From Aralia elata (Eukaryota; Streptophyta; Magnoliopsida; Apiales; Araliaceae), in the NCBI GenBank assembly GCA_034770075.1, contig JAVJAP010000114.1, positions 124,001 to 188,000 on the forward strand: DNA of 64,000 bases, in the 5' to 3' direction. The translations under genes were made by a program, and so were the position numbers. The notes under the pieces were generated by a model. The model worked only from the letters and a program-made list of their open reading frames with translations. It was not told the origin of the DNA and made no database searches. Every line of letters starts with the position of its first letter. Within the stretch, counting starts at the first letter, position 1. This document shows positions 49,371 through 62,500 of the stretch, piece by piece.

Positions 49371-49761
49371 CAAAAATAAAAACAAAATAAATCGACAAAT
49401 GTATAACCACTGAACCAGAACAAATCGAACAACTTACAAATAACCAAGAAGAAAACACGAATACGACAACGAGAAACTAAATAGCCAAACAACAACTACG
49501 AATATGAACCGGCAACAACACTCACCGCCGACTGATAAGGAGAAAAAAAGTACCCAAACCAAAGAACAAGGGTTTCCAAAGATAAAACGCAAAAAAGAAA
49601 TTTAAAATGAAACCCGTACCCCTATCCCACAAAAAATGGATACGGTTTATTTTTTAAAAAAAAACTGAATAATAATGACATCAGCACATTAAATAACAAA
49701 GCATAATTAAAGGAATGACTATTATTCACTAATAATGTAAATAAAATTTAATATACATTAA
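49371..49761. other. MULE right subterminal region, 5' of the ULP1-like gene
   Basis: AT-rich, no ORF of note. It should contain the promoter and 5' UTR of the minus-strand ULP1-like gene, but I see no certain TATA box. The span 49600-49650 includes short CCC-rich blocks. Confidence 0.45.
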
Positions 49762-49805
49762 TTGGGTAAATATTTAGTGAGTGCACTATTCTTGTAATTA
49801 TTTTT
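49762..49805 (-). repeat. MULE right terminal inverted repeat
   Basis: Its reverse complement matches 7582-7625: TGCACTATTCTTGTAAT here against ATTACAAGAATAATGCA on the left, with weaker similarity on either side. Confidence 0.6.
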
Positions 49806-50120
49806 AAAAATGTAATATAAAATGTAATTATTCCTACAATTTAAATGAGCTCAAATTATTAAAGCCCAATGCCGGAAAACGAAAACACAATGGGGAGGAA
49901 GAATTCCCTTTCAAAAAGTTATGGGGCCCTTTCTCAGCCCAATAATTCAAATAATGTCGTAAAACATAATTTAAAAAATTAGTTCCGCAGCCGGGATTTG
50001 AAGTCGGACTCTTAAATTCTTAGATTAGAGAATTAGCTTAAGGATAACATTTAGTTCGCATCAAATAAATATAATAGTTTCATAATGCAATAAATTATTA
50101 CATTGATTTGACATGTTTTT
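49806..50120. other. Flank between MULE and element D
   Basis: 315 bases without coding potential. It ends with TTTTT at 50116-50120, the target site of element D. Confidence 0.5.
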
Positions 50121-53100
50121 TGTAACGACCGAGAATTCTGAAATTTCCTTGTAATTCGAATTTTTGAATATTAATGATTATGTTATATTTTTATTAATAT
50201 TATATTTGTGTTACGTGTTTAAAGGTTGTGTGACAATCTAAGTTATGTGAATGTATGAAATTTTACGTGTTATAGTTTTGTTTAAGTGAATAATTGATTT
50301 CGCGCAGCGTCGCTAAATCACTATTTACGGGGCACGTTTCCCGAGGCACTATTCATGCCAGATATTTTTTTTGTGTCTTTTTCGATGTTAATAAATTTCA
50401 TAAATACGTGTATACGTACGAATAATTTTTCCAAGTGTCGGAAATTTTATTTGAGCTGATACGTGATTTTATCCGTATCCGAAATGTATTAAATGGGTGT
50501 TCTGAATATTTGGACAAATCCCATAATAATTATTTTTACCCATCCTAATATTTATGGTAATACCCATTTTAATTTTGGGTAGAGTTATTTATCAGTTTTG
50601 GTACAAAAGTGGGAGTTTTCGGATATATTTTTGGTATTTTCGGGTATCTAATTTGGCTTATTTCTCCAAGTGGGAACCACCAAACCACTTTCAACCAATC
50701 AAAATGCTAAGGAGTGAGAGAGTGGGGGGGGTGCCGGCGCCACCTTGAGTTCCAAACCCATTTCCTCCCTAAATTCCTCCACTTCTCCAATAATCATTCA
50801 TTCAACTCTCAATCCATTCCATTCCATTCCAAGTTGCTCAGCTGATAGAGAGAGAGTGAGTGAGAGAGAGAGCTGCTGTTAGAGAGAAGGAAGAAGGAAG
50901 AAGGAGGAAGGAAGAAGAAGAAGTCTAGAGAGAGAGAGGTGGTGCACGGGTGAAGAAGAGAAGGAAGCCAAAGCAAGCAAGAAGGACTCAAAGCAAAGCC
51001 TAGCAGTCTTCTTAACCTCTAGAAGAGATTTGTAGAGGTAAACCATCAACCAAAACTGATTTCATTTGATTTTGTGAAGATTTTCGAGTTTTGAAGGTTT
51101 TTGGAGCTTTTTAGCTCATGGATGATCTTTGCTGCGATTCTTGTTGTTTTTGTTTGTGTTGGATGTTTGTAAATGTTGTTAAGAGGTTATATAAGACATT
51201 AATAATATCAAAGTGGAACAAAAACGCAAGAAATCCGTACATTGGCTTAATGAAGCAAGAATAATGGACAAAACATGGACTTTGGACTGTTGGACGATTT
51301 AGAGGACCTTGTAGCTATGATTTCGTGTTTGTTTGATTTGTTTGTTGTTATGATGTTGTACTTCCATGGGTTATGAGTTTAACCCAGTTGGAATGGAGTA
51401 AAAAGAGATTAAAACAAAGATTTGGTGATGATTTTCGTAAAGAACACGAAGAACATGAAGAACACGAAGAACACGAAAATATAGCATGAGTTGATACTTT
51501 GGCCTAAGATTTGGCCATGTTAATGTTAATGAATAACTCTAAATTTTTGATATGTTGTAGCCCTATGTCTTAGGAGTCCATAGAGTCTAGAACGGACCAA
51601 TTTGAACGTGTATAGAAGAAGTTATGGAGGTTGGAGTGAAGAAAGGTCGGATTGCACGAAGGTGGCAAGTCTGCAATTCTGGGCATTAGCGCAGCCTCGC
51701 TGATCCTCACCGAGGCCTTGCCAAGCCCGCTGGTCATTGGCGCAGCCTCGCTGCTCCTCACCAAGGCCTCGCTGCCCTGATTGGCGCAGCCTCGCTGATT
51801 TTCACGGAGGCCCCGCCGACTGCCTGTATCCAAAATTTCCAGCATGAACACATTTTAGTAAAATGACCATAACTTTCTCATACGAACTCGGATTAGGACG
51901 ATTCAAGATGATCCGGAAAGCTTAGAGATAGACCTACAACATCCATTAATTAGAATTGAAATTTATTACCTGGAACAATTTTTAAATTTACTGTTTTTAG
52001 GATTGTTGTGCAAACGGAGGGCGTCGGTAATGCGCGTGCAACGTGTATTGCTCCAACAATATAAGACAATGTTCTAAGTCCTAAAACATGATTGTTCTGT
52101 ATTATAATGATACTTAGCATTAACCAATGAGTATTAGATAAATCGAATGGGCGTGCTAGGCGTACACAATTTCGTGTCGCTTAGGTGTTCGAATAGGCAA
52201 GTTTGGCGTATAGACGTGCAAGCGTCGTAACGCCGTAACTAGTGGGTATAACCTTGTTTAATATTTTGTTTCTTATATGAATGAGACATTATAGAGTTGT
52301 ATAAACAAATATTTGATATCCGGTATGTGACTAATTGTATGTGAATATGTACCTAATTGTGTAGGATATTAAGGAGCGTGTGTTGTATTATTGTAGCAGC
52401 GCTTCAGGCAAGTTCCCTAACTTCATTCTTTCTACATATTGAATGCAAGTTTCCTAACGCTTGTCAAACCCTTGTGTTGGGCAAGTTTTCCCTAACCTTA
52501 CTCGAATTATATTTTGAGCAGGTTTCATATTTTATACAGGTGTTGTATATTGTTGCAAGTTTCATGACTCAAATGGAGTTATTACTTTTGAATCATATTC
52601 GTGGATTAATTATTGTCAATTACTCCACCTCCAAGATAATTATTGATATTCGCAGCTTATGCATTTGAATTCATTATCTGTTGTTGGACTGTGAAACGTT
52701 TAAGTTCTTTATTCATGAACTGTTTAAAGAAATAGTATATGCCATTTGTTTCGGCTAGACATGTACAGGTTATTATTTTAAAAGCTATCCAAACCGATTG
52801 TTGGTGCGGATTCTTGGACTGAGAGAGCAACCCTTATTAGGGGATTATAATGTGTCGGTTATTCGATGCAGTCAGAGTTAAATGTTATGCATATACATGG
52901 TGTACGAGAGGCTGATCCCCTCGAGTACAACTGACGGGGCCAGGTTTTAAAAGAGTTAGTCGAATGATCGACTCTTTGGCCAAAAGTTCATGGTCGGTTG
53001 GGACCACTCAGCAGTTAAAAATAGTCATTATTCATTGTTTAATTTGAACCTTGATTATGTCATTTCAGCTATTTCATCAATGTTCATAAATTGTTGATCT

Positions 53101-53491
53101 ATGCAGCTATTATTCTTATTCATTCATGATATATCTTCATTCTTGCTTTTAAACTTGCTGAGCAAAGTAGTTGCTCACCCTTGCTATATCATGAACCTAT
53201 TGCAGTTAAGCCGGAGAGTTCCAAAGCGGGCAAAGGCAAAGGAAAGCTTAAGGAATAGTTATATGTACTATTCCAATATGTAATCGTGGAATAGTTTTGT
53301 ATTATTAATTTATTCTGCGATGTATTTATTTAAAGTTATAGACCTTGGGACCGTAGTTAACCTTTTTGTAATGAACAACATATGTTTATTTATTCCGCAT
53401 TAGTTGATTTATGTTGTTTAGAGGTGTATGGATGTATTTTATCGTGAGCACCAAATTCGAGGTATTGGTACCTGAATTTGGGGGTGTCACA
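50121..53491 (+). repeat. Element D 5' LTR
   Basis: 3371 bases, nearly identical to 59527-62866. Differences are mainly microsatellite lengths (GA tract near 50846-50930, a repeated GAAGAACACGAA near 51445-51475). It includes a GC-rich patch (51680-51830) and the ~75 bp module shared with element A (51865-51939). Small ORFs of 93-103 codons occur at the same place in both LTRs and are not credible genes. Confidence 0.95.
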
Positions 53492-53494
53492 AGT

Positions 53495-53507
53495 TGGTAT
53501 CAAAGCT
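53495..53507 (+). other. Element D primer binding site (initiator tRNA-Met type)
   Basis: TGGTATCAAAGCT three bases after the 5' LTR, the same one-base variant of the tRNA-iMet site as in element B. Confidence 0.8.
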
Positions 53508-53746
53508 TTAGGTTATAAACTTTAGGATTTACGAAACCTAGGTTATAACCTTAGTATTAAACTCGTATTGAGTACGCTAGGTGATGGATCGAGGAGATTC
53601 ATTTGATAGTCATGTCTGGAGGTGGATTGTGGAAATCCATCGAGCCGAGTTGTGCATGATAAAATATCATTTCATTTTATCAATGAATATACTTTATTGT
53701 GGCACTGACATCTTGCTGTTTATTTATTTTTGTCTGTGGCTGTAGG

Positions 53747-54556
53747 ATGTCTGAGATGGGAGAGTACAGTCCTGCTAGAGAGGTGGAGTTCACAGACATT
53801 CATGTGGACGCAGGGCAGTTAGTGGAGGTGCAGCCAAGTGAGCCTGAGATGATGGACACTGGGGATGAGTCTGAGGCCGAGTATGGTTCCGAGGAGGAGC
53901 CAGTTATTGGAGGAGTGCTGAGGCTGGTAAGCGATGAGGGGGAGGATGAGGACCCCGAGGAGGACCCGATGACGGAGGATGAGGAGCCACCTGAGTATGC
54001 AGATGGCATGGGCACTACTGCTAGTGACATCATAGAAGAGCTAACAAATAAGAACGAAGAGCTCGAGAATCGAGTAGCTCACTTAGAGGAGCAGAACCAA
54101 GAGTACCAGGACCGAGGAGAGTAGTACAGGTCATTGGCATATCAGACTTTGGGGGAAAAGACTGAGTTGACCCAGAAGTTGCAGGAAAAGGACCAGAGGA
54201 TTGCCGAGCTAGAGGCAGAGGTTCACGGTCAGCGTGGGGTTTCTGTTCAGTTTGGTGTGTTGGTTTATGACCTCCTAGAGAGGAATGTGATGCTGGTAGG
54301 ACAGATAGAGCGGGTAGAGGATCAGCTGGAGACTACTCGTCTAGAGCGAGATGAGGCTATGGAGCACTTGGCAGCCCTGACTGCAGAGATTGATTCCCTC
54401 AGGTCAGGCTTGACCACTTCTATTGGCAGGCTGAGGGACAGGGTGAGGAGGTACCCCAGGGATGAGGGTAGCAGCAGGCGCGTGATTAGGCGCCGAGTGG
54501 TCGACAGGCTGGCTCGACGGGAGCTCAGGGTTGCAATTCGCCGCAGCAGGCGGTGA
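53747..54556 (+). pseudogene. Extra ORF upstream of gag in element D, one nonsense codon
   Basis: Homologue of the element B ORF at 34493-35320. It starts at ATG 53747, again one base after a TGTAG acceptor-like site. The N-terminal ~95 residues are acidic, followed by ASDIIEELTNKNEELENRV (B has ADDIIEGLTDRNEELEARI), a long coiled coil, and an arginine-rich tail (SRRVIRRRVVDR). TAG at 54122-54124 interrupts the frame where B has CAG (Gln). Reading continues in the same frame to TGA at 54556. Function unknown. Confidence 0.75.
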
Positions 54557-54949
54557 TGTGTTATTTTATCATTATGTTTGCAATAGGTCCCACTTTTATT
54601 ATATTAGGGGCTTACTTATGTTGTAAATCCCTATGCTTGTAGTGTGCATGGGATAGTAGTTGAACCCCAATTTTTGCTTCTAGTATAGGGGTGGAAGGTT
54701 ATTATTCCCCACTTTTGTTTGTTAGGGGATAGTTAATGGTTGGCAGGCTATGTCATTTAGCGTTTATAGAAGTATGCCACATGTTGAGTCTGGTGGTATT
54801 AAGACAGTGACATATGGTTATAAATGCAGTTGTTTTATTTAAATCAAACGTGTTTGATAGATGCTTTTACTTTTTATTGTTGACTTAAATGATTTCTGCA
54901 CATGGAATAAATCTATTAGTAAACGCCGACGATTTTCTTTTAGCAGATC
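54557..54949 (+). other. Spacer between extra ORF and gag-pol in element D
   Basis: 393 bases, no ORF, with blocks conserved with the element B spacer. AGCAG just before the gag ATG is acceptor-like, but B lacks it. Confidence 0.5.
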
Positions 54950-57900
54950 ATGGCACCAAGAGGACGACCGCGTAACCAAAGGGTGGAAGAGTCGGTGAAT
55001 AACGAGGGGGGTCAGGCAGACCCTATGAGGACTTTTGTGAACTTGTTAGCTGAAGCAATGCAGGGCAGACAAGCCGCTGCGGTTGATCAGCCAGGAAGTC
55101 ACATGACGAACTTTAAGGACTTCAAATCGGTAGGACCGCCAGAGTTTCGCGGGACTACAGACCCGATAGAAGCCCAGACATGGGTGGAAGAAATGGAAAA
55201 GGTGTTCGAGGTCGCAAGGGTGGCCGAAGAACAGAAGACATCGTTTGCCACTTTCATGATGAAAGGAGAGGCAAATTACTGGTGGAAGGCGAACAAAGGT
55301 CGAGCGGGGGAAGGCACGATTGCATGGGCTCGTTTCAAGGAGTTGTTTTTCGAAAATTACTTTCCAGCGAGCATGCAGGCAAGCATGGAGATAAAGTTCC
55401 TGGAACTAAAGCAAGGAAGCATGTCAGTTGCGGAGTATGCCGCAAAATTTAATGAGTTAGTTAGGTTTACTCCACATCAGGTGGACACCGAGGCTAGGCG
55501 AGCAAAGAGATTTGAACAAGGATTGAAACCTTGGGTGTATAGTAAGGTTGCGGTTTTGCAGATCAACACATTTTCTACGTTACTTGAGAAAACAATCATT
55601 GCTGAGGGAGGAAATGAAGCTTTGGCAAGGCACAACCAAGATCAGAAAAAGAAGAAGAGCCATGATGGTCATAAGGAAGGTAGCAGTGGGGGAAGTAACC
55701 CAAATAAAAGGAAATGGAACGACAGTCAGATGACAGGAAGCAAATCCGGAGGGGATGCAAAGAAGGGTAATAAATGCGAGAAATGTGGAAGGAATCACTT
55801 TGGAGAATACATGAAAGGAAAAGGAGTTTGTTTCAACTGTGGTCAACCGGGGCACTTTTCCCCACAATGCCCAAAGGCGAAGGCAGGAAGTTATTTTTCT
55901 TGTGGCGCTTCAGATCATCAGAAGAAGGATTGCCCAAAGAGAAAGAGTGATGCAGGCAGTGCTAACCAAGGGAACAATAGTAAGCTGACTATCGGAGGAC
56001 CAACACAGCAGAACAGACCAGTAGCACGCACCTTCAACATGACAGTGCAGGATGCGATGGAATCAAAGGATGTGGTGTCAGGTATTATTTCGATCAATAA
56101 TATTAATGCATATGTATTATTTGATTCAGGAGCTACCTGTTCATTTGTGCCGGATGAATTTGCTAAACGGCTAAACTTACCTCGTGAGAAATTAGAGAAT
56201 CCAATGAATGTGGAAGTAGCTAATAAAGAAGTTATTCCTGTGGAATATATTCATAGAAATTGTTGTGCTGGGATAAACGGGTATAAACTGAGCGTAGATT
56301 TGATTCCGATACGACTAGGAGAATTTGATGTAATCCTCGGGATGGATTGGTTGTCTAGTCACGGGGCTATGATTGACTGTCAGAAGAAATGTATACACCT
56401 GAAGACTCCAGATAAGTCGAAGGTCGTATTTTACGGTAGTAAATCGCCGAGACAATCTTGTTGTCTGACGATGATGTAAGCAAAGAAATTGCTACGGAAA
56501 GGTTGTATAGGTTATTTGGCTCACGTGGTTGATACCCGAAGAGTAGAGGGTGAACTGGGTCAGATACCTGTAGTAAGGGAATTCCCAGATGTTTTCCCAG
56601 ATGAGATACCGGGGTTGCCGCCGGATAGAGAAGTGGAATTTGTGATCGACTTAGTACCGGGAACCGCACCGATCTCAAAGGCACCGTACAGGATGGCACC
56701 GGTAGAGATAAAAGAACTGATGGTTCAACTGCAGGAGCTGCTAGATAAAGGGGTATATTCGTCCAAGTGTATCTCTATGGGGAGCGCCAGTACTGTTCGT
56801 AAAGAAGAAAGACGGATCGCTTAGGCTTTGCATTGACTATCGTGAGTTGAACAAAGTCACGATTAAGAACAAGTACCCGTTGCCCAGAATTGATGATTTG
56901 TTCGATCAATTAAAGGGAGCGAAATACTTCTCAAAGATTGACTTGAGGACGGGATATCACCAACTAAAGGTGATGCAGGAGGATATCCCAAAGACAGCAT
57001 TCAGAACTCGATATGGACACTTTGAGTTTTTGGTGATGTCGTTTGGGCTGATGAACGCGTCAGCAGCATTTATGGACATGATGAACAGAGTGTTCAATCA
57101 ATACCTAGATAAATTTGTTGTCGTTTTCATAGATGACATTCTTGTCTACTCGAAGACGGAGGAGGAACACGTCGAACATTTGAGAATAGCCCTGGAAACA
57201 CTAAGAAGGGAGAAGCTATATGCAAAGTTTTCCAAGTGCGAATTTTGGCTACAAAGGGTGCAATTTTTGGGCCACGTGATTGACAAGGATGGTGTATCGG
57301 TGGATCCTGCCAAAGTAGAAGCAGTAATAAACTGGGAGCAGCCAAGGATGCCGACAGAAGTTCAAAGTTTCTTGGGATTAGCAGGTTACTATCGGAGGTT
57401 TATTCAGAACTTTTCAAAGATAGCGACACCGTTGACAAATTTGACAAGGAAGACTGTGAAGTTTGTGTGGACGGATAAGTGCGAAGAGAGTTTCTTGGAG
57501 TTGAAGAAGAAACTTAGTGAAGCACCTGTGTTATCACTGCCAGATAATACAGGGGGATTTGTGGTGTACAGTGATGCGTCACACAAAGGCCTTGGGTGTG
57601 TACTGATGCAGCATGGGAAGGTCATTGCATACGCGTCACGGCAGCTGAAGGATTATGAGAAGGGATATCCGACTCATGACCTGGAACTAGCGGCAGTGGT
57701 GTTTGCTCTAAAGATTTGGAGGCACTATCTGTATGGGGAGAAGTGTGAAATATACACAGACCACAAAAGTTTGAAGTATATTTTCACTCAAAAGGAACTA
57801 AACATGAGGCAGAGGCGATGGTTAGAGTTGATCAAGGACTACGATTGTGAGATTTTATACCATCCCGGTAAAGCGAATGTAGTAGCTGATGCTCTGAGTA

Positions 57901-59462
57901 GGAAGGGCAGGGATAAATTGATGGTACTAACAGCTCAAGAGGAACTGATCAAGGATATGGAAAGACTGGAGTTGGAAGTCAAGTATCCGATAAATACAGA
58001 CGAGAAACTGTTCGCAGTAGAGGCGAGTCCGACTTTATTAGACAAGATAAAGGAGGCTCAAGAAAAGGATGACGAATGTGTTGCCATAAAGAAGCGAATC
58101 TCAGGAGGAGAGGAATTAAAGTACAAAATTGATAGCACGGGACTGCTAAGGTTTGACGGAAGGATCTGGATACCGATGGTTCCGGAGTTGAGAGAAGAGA
58201 TTCTGCAAGAAGATCATTCTACAAAGTATTCGATACACCCTGGTAGTACCAAGATGTATCAAGATTTGCGCCAACATTTTTGGTGGCCGAACATGAAGAG
58301 GGAGGTTGCGGAATGTGTTGGACGATGTTTGACATGTCAGAGGGTAAAAGCAGAACATCAGAAACCGGGTGGACTGCTAAAACCATTGGAGATTCCGGAG
58401 TGGAAGTGGGAGCATATCACGATGGATTTTGTGACGGGGCTTCCACCAACTCAGAAGGGTTACGACGCGATCTGGGTGATCGTGGATCGTTTAACTAAAT
58501 CTGCACATTTTCTACCGATCAAGATAAGGTACAATCTGGAGCAGCTAGCAAAGATATATGTGAAAGAGATTGTGTCACGACATGGAGTACCGGTATCTAT
58601 TGTATCTGACAGAGATCCGCGCTTCACGTCGAATTTTTGGAAGAGCTTACAAGAAAGATTGGGAACTCAGTTGAGGTTGAGTACGGCGTATCATCCTCAG
58701 ACGGATGGGCAAAGCGAACGAACGATTCAGACGCTTGAGGACATGCTTAGGGCATGTGTGATGGATTTTAAAGGCAGCTGGGACAATCATCTACCACTGG
58801 TGGAGTTTGCCTACAATAACAGTTATCATACAAGCATTGGCATGCCGCCATATGAAGCATTATACGGAAGAAAGTGTCGAACACCTCTGTGTTGGGACGA
58901 AGTCGGTGAACGGAGACTGTTGGGACCTGAAATGGTGCAGCAGACCGTGGATGTCGTCAAAGTGATAAGAGCTCGATTAGTAGCAGCTCAAGATCGATAG
59001 AAGAAATACGCCGATTTGCATCGTCAGAAGCGAGACTTTGAAGTTGGCAGCTTTGTGTTTTTGAAGGTATCTCCCTGGAAGGGGAAGATCAGATTTGGAA
59101 AGAAGGGGAAATTGAGTCCTAGGTTCGTAGGACCTTTTGAAGTTTTAAAGAGGGTAGGTGAAGTGGCATACGAGGTAGCTTTACCTCCTGAACTTGAGCA
59201 CATTCACAATGTGTTTCACGTTTCTATGTTGCGGCCATATAAACCCGACTACAAGCATGTGATATCCTATGAACCGATTCAAGTTGAGAAAGACTTGTCA
59301 TATGAAGAGATTCCTGTCCAGGTATTAGATAGGAAAGAGCAGACGTTAAGAAATAAGGTCATCCATTCGGTCAAAGTACTTTGGAGAAACCACGCAGCTG
59401 AAGAAGCTACGTGGGAGCTAGAAGAGAAGATGATGAAGAATTATCCGCATCTTTTTGAGTGA
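54950..59462 (+). pseudogene. Element D gag-pol polyprotein, broken
   Basis: Starts at ATG 54950 (MAPRGRPRNQ). Gag and three zinc-knuckle positions follow, but two are damaged: CEKCGRNHFGEY lacks its last Cys and the third begins YFSCG instead of CFSCG. Protease FDSGA has Asp392. Reverse transcriptase FIDDILVYS lies near 57130, RNase H YSDASHKGLG near 57570, the integrase zinc domain 58230-58350, and the integrase Asp residues in ITMDF (near 58425) and SDRDPRF (near 58607) are present. A chromodomain-like tail ends at 59462. Breaks: TAA at 56477-56479 (B has CAA), a one-base insertion in a G run at about 56748-56751, and TAG at 58998-59000 (B has CAG). Confidence 0.93.
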
Positions 59463-59514
59463 ACCCGTTAAGTTTTCCGTACCTAGACTGTAATTCTGGG
59501 GACAGAATTCTTAT

Positions 59515-59526
59515 AAGGGGGGAGGA
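59515..59526 (+). other. Element D polypurine tract
   Basis: AAGGGGGGAGGA immediately before the 3' LTR. Confidence 0.88.
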
Positions 59527-62500
59527 TGTAACGACCGAGAATTCTGAAATTTCCTTGTAATTCGAATTTTTGAATATTAATGATTATGTTATATTTTTAT
59601 TAATATTATATTTGTGTTACGTGTTTAAAGGTTGTGTGACAATCTAGGTTATGTGAATGTATGAAATTTTACGTGTTATAGTTTTGTTTAAGTGAATAAT
59701 TGATTTCGCGCAGCGTCGCTAAATCACTATTTACGGGGCAAGTTTCCCGAGGCACTATTCATGCCAGATATTTTTTTGTGTCTTTTTCGATGTTAATAAA
59801 TTTCATAAATACGTGTATGCGTACGAATAATTTTTCCAAGTGTCGGAAATTTTATTTGAGCTGATACGTGATTTTATCCGTATCCGAAATGTATTAAATG
59901 GGTGTTCCAAATATTTGGACAAATCCCATAATAATTATTTTTACCCATCCTAATATTTATGGTAATACCCATTTTAATTTTGGGTAGAGTTATTTATCAG
60001 TTTTGGTACAAAAGTGGGAGTTTTCGGATATATTTTTAGTATTTTTGGGTATCTAATTTAGCTTATTGCTCCAAGTGGGAACCACCAAACCACTTTCAAC
60101 CAATCAAAATGCTAAGGAGTGAGAGAGTGGGGGGGTGTCGGCGCCACCTTGAGTTCCAAACCCATTTCCTCCCTAAATTTCTCCACTTCTCCAATAATCA
60201 TTCATTCAACTCTCAATCCATTCCATTCCATTCCAAGTTGCTCAGCTGATAGAGAGAGAGAGAGTGAGAGAGAGAGCTGCTGTTAGAGAGAAGGAAGAAG
60301 GAGGAAGGAAGAAGAAGAAGTCTAGAGAGAGAGAGGTGGTGCACGGGTGAAGAAGAAAAGGAAGCCAAAGCAAGCAAGAAGGACTCAAAGCAAAGCCTAG
60401 CAGTCTTCTTAACCTCTAGAAGAGATTTGTAGAGGTAAACCATCAACCAAAACTGATTTCATTTGATTTTGTGAAGATTTTCGAGTTTTGAAGGTTTTTG
60501 GAGCTTTTTAGCTCATGGATGATCTTTGCTGCGATTCTTGTTGTTTTTGTTTGTGTTGGATGTTTGTAAATGTTGTTAAGAGGTTATATAAGACATTAAT
60601 AATATCAAAGTGGAACAAAAACGCAAGAAATCCGTACCTTGGCTTAATGGAGCAAGAACAATGGACAAAACATGGACTTTGGACTGTTGGACGATTTAGA
60701 GGACCTTGTAGCTATGATTTCGTGTTTATTTGATTTGTTTGTTATTATGATGTTGTACTTCCATGGGTTATGAGTTTAACCCAGTTGGAATGGAGTAAAA
60801 AGGGATTAAAACAAAGATTTGGTGATGATTTTCGTAAAGAACACGAAGAACACGAAAATATAGCATGAGTTGATACTTTGGCCTAAGATTTGGCCATGTT
60901 AATGTTAATGAATAACTCTAAATTTTTGATATGTTGTAGCCCTATGTCTTAGGAGTCCATAGAGTCTAGAACGGACCAATTTGAACGTGTATAGAAGAAG
61001 TTATGGAGGTTGGAGTGAAGAAAGGTCGGATTGCACGAAGGTGGCAAGTCTGCAATTCTGGGCATTGGCGCAGCCTCGCTGATCCTCACCGAGGCCTTGC
61101 CAAGCCCGCTGGTCATTGGCGCAACCTCGCTGCTCCTCACCAAGGCCTCGCTGCCCTGATTGGCGCAGCCTCGTTGATTTTCACGGAGGCCCCGCCGACT
61201 GCCTGTATCCAAAATTTCCAGCATGAACACCTTTTAGTAAAATGACCATAACTTTCTCATACGAACTCGGATTAGGACGATTCAAGATGATCCGGAAAGC
61301 TTAGAGATAGACCTACAACATCCATTAATTAGAATTGAAATTTATTACCTGGAACAATTTTTAAATTTACTGTTTTTAGGATTGTTGTGCAAACGGAGGG
61401 CGTCGGTAATGCGCGTGCAACGTTTATTGCTCCAACAATATAAGACAATGTTCTAAGTCCTAAAACATGATTGTTCTGTATTATAATGATACTTAGCATT
61501 AACCAATGAGTATTAGATAAATCGAATGGGCGTGCTAGGCGTACACAATTTCGTGTCGCTTAGGTGTTCGAATAGGCAAGTTTGGCGTATAGACGTGCAA
61601 GCGTCGTAACGCCGTAACTAGTGGGTATAACCTTGTTTAATATTTTGTTTCTTATATGAATGAGACATTATAGAGTTGTATAAACAAATATTTGATATCC
61701 GGTATGTGACTAATTGTATGTGAATATGTACCTAATTGTGTAGGATATTAAGGAGCGTGTGTTGTATTATTGTAGCAGCGCTTCAGGCAAGTTCCCTAAC
61801 TTCATTCTTTCTACATATTGAATGCAAGTTTCCTAACGCTTGTCAAACCCTTGTGTTGGGCAAGTTTTCCCTAACCTTACTCGAATTATATTTTGAGCAG
61901 GTTTCATATTTTATACAGGTGTTGTATATTGTTGCAAGTTTCATGACTCAAATGGAGTTATTACTTTTGAATCATATTCGTGGATTAATTATTGTCAATT
62001 ACTCCACCTCCAAGATAATTATTGATATTCGCAGCTTATGCATTTGAATTCATTATCTGTTGTTGGACTGTGAAACGTTTAAGTTCTTTATTCATGAACT
62101 GTTTAAAGAAATAGTATATGCCATTTGTTTCGGCTAGACATGTACAGGTTATTATTTTAAAAGCTATCCAAACCGATTGTTGGTGCGGATTCTTGGACTG
62201 AGAGAGCAACCCTTATTAGGGGATTATAATGTGTCGGTTATTCGATGCAGTCAGAGTTAAATGTTATGCATATACATGGTGTACGAGAGGCTGATCCCCT
62301 CGAGTACAACTGACGGGGCCAGGTTTTAAAAGAGTTAGTCGAATGATCGACTCTTTGGCCAAAAGTTCATGGTCGGTTGGACCACTCAGCAGTAAATAGT
62401 CATTATTCATTGTTTAATTTGAACCTTGATTATGTCATTTCAGCTATTTCATCAATGTTCATAAATTGTTGATCTATGCAGCTATTATTCTTATTCATTC

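Larger units (their letters stand above)
7582..49805. mobile_element. Mutator-like element (MULE) carrying a transposase and a ULP1-like gene, split by nested retrotransposons
   Basis: The outer limits are a degenerate terminal inverted repeat pair. Native MULE sequence is 7582-8406, 11772-17005 and 44062-49805, about 11.8 kb in all. Everything else between the ends is retrotransposon with clean 5 bp target duplications. The left arm holds a MuDR-type transposase on the plus strand. The right arm holds a DUF1985/ULP1-like cysteine-protease gene on the minus strand, so the genes converge. Both arms' introns and spacers share GGTTAC-type motifs in matching orientation relative to their gene. 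MULEs with ULP1-like passengers are known in plants (Kaonashi-type in Arabidopsis, CUMULE in melon); this one fits that architecture. No convincing 8-10 bp target duplication was found at the ends. Confidence 0.75.

Noticed and set aside
51570..52668. 93- and 103-codon ORFs in element D LTRs
   Set aside because: Same ORFs occur in the other LTR (60949-62047) only because the LTRs are identical. They contain no known domain and cross the GC-rich hairpin patch.
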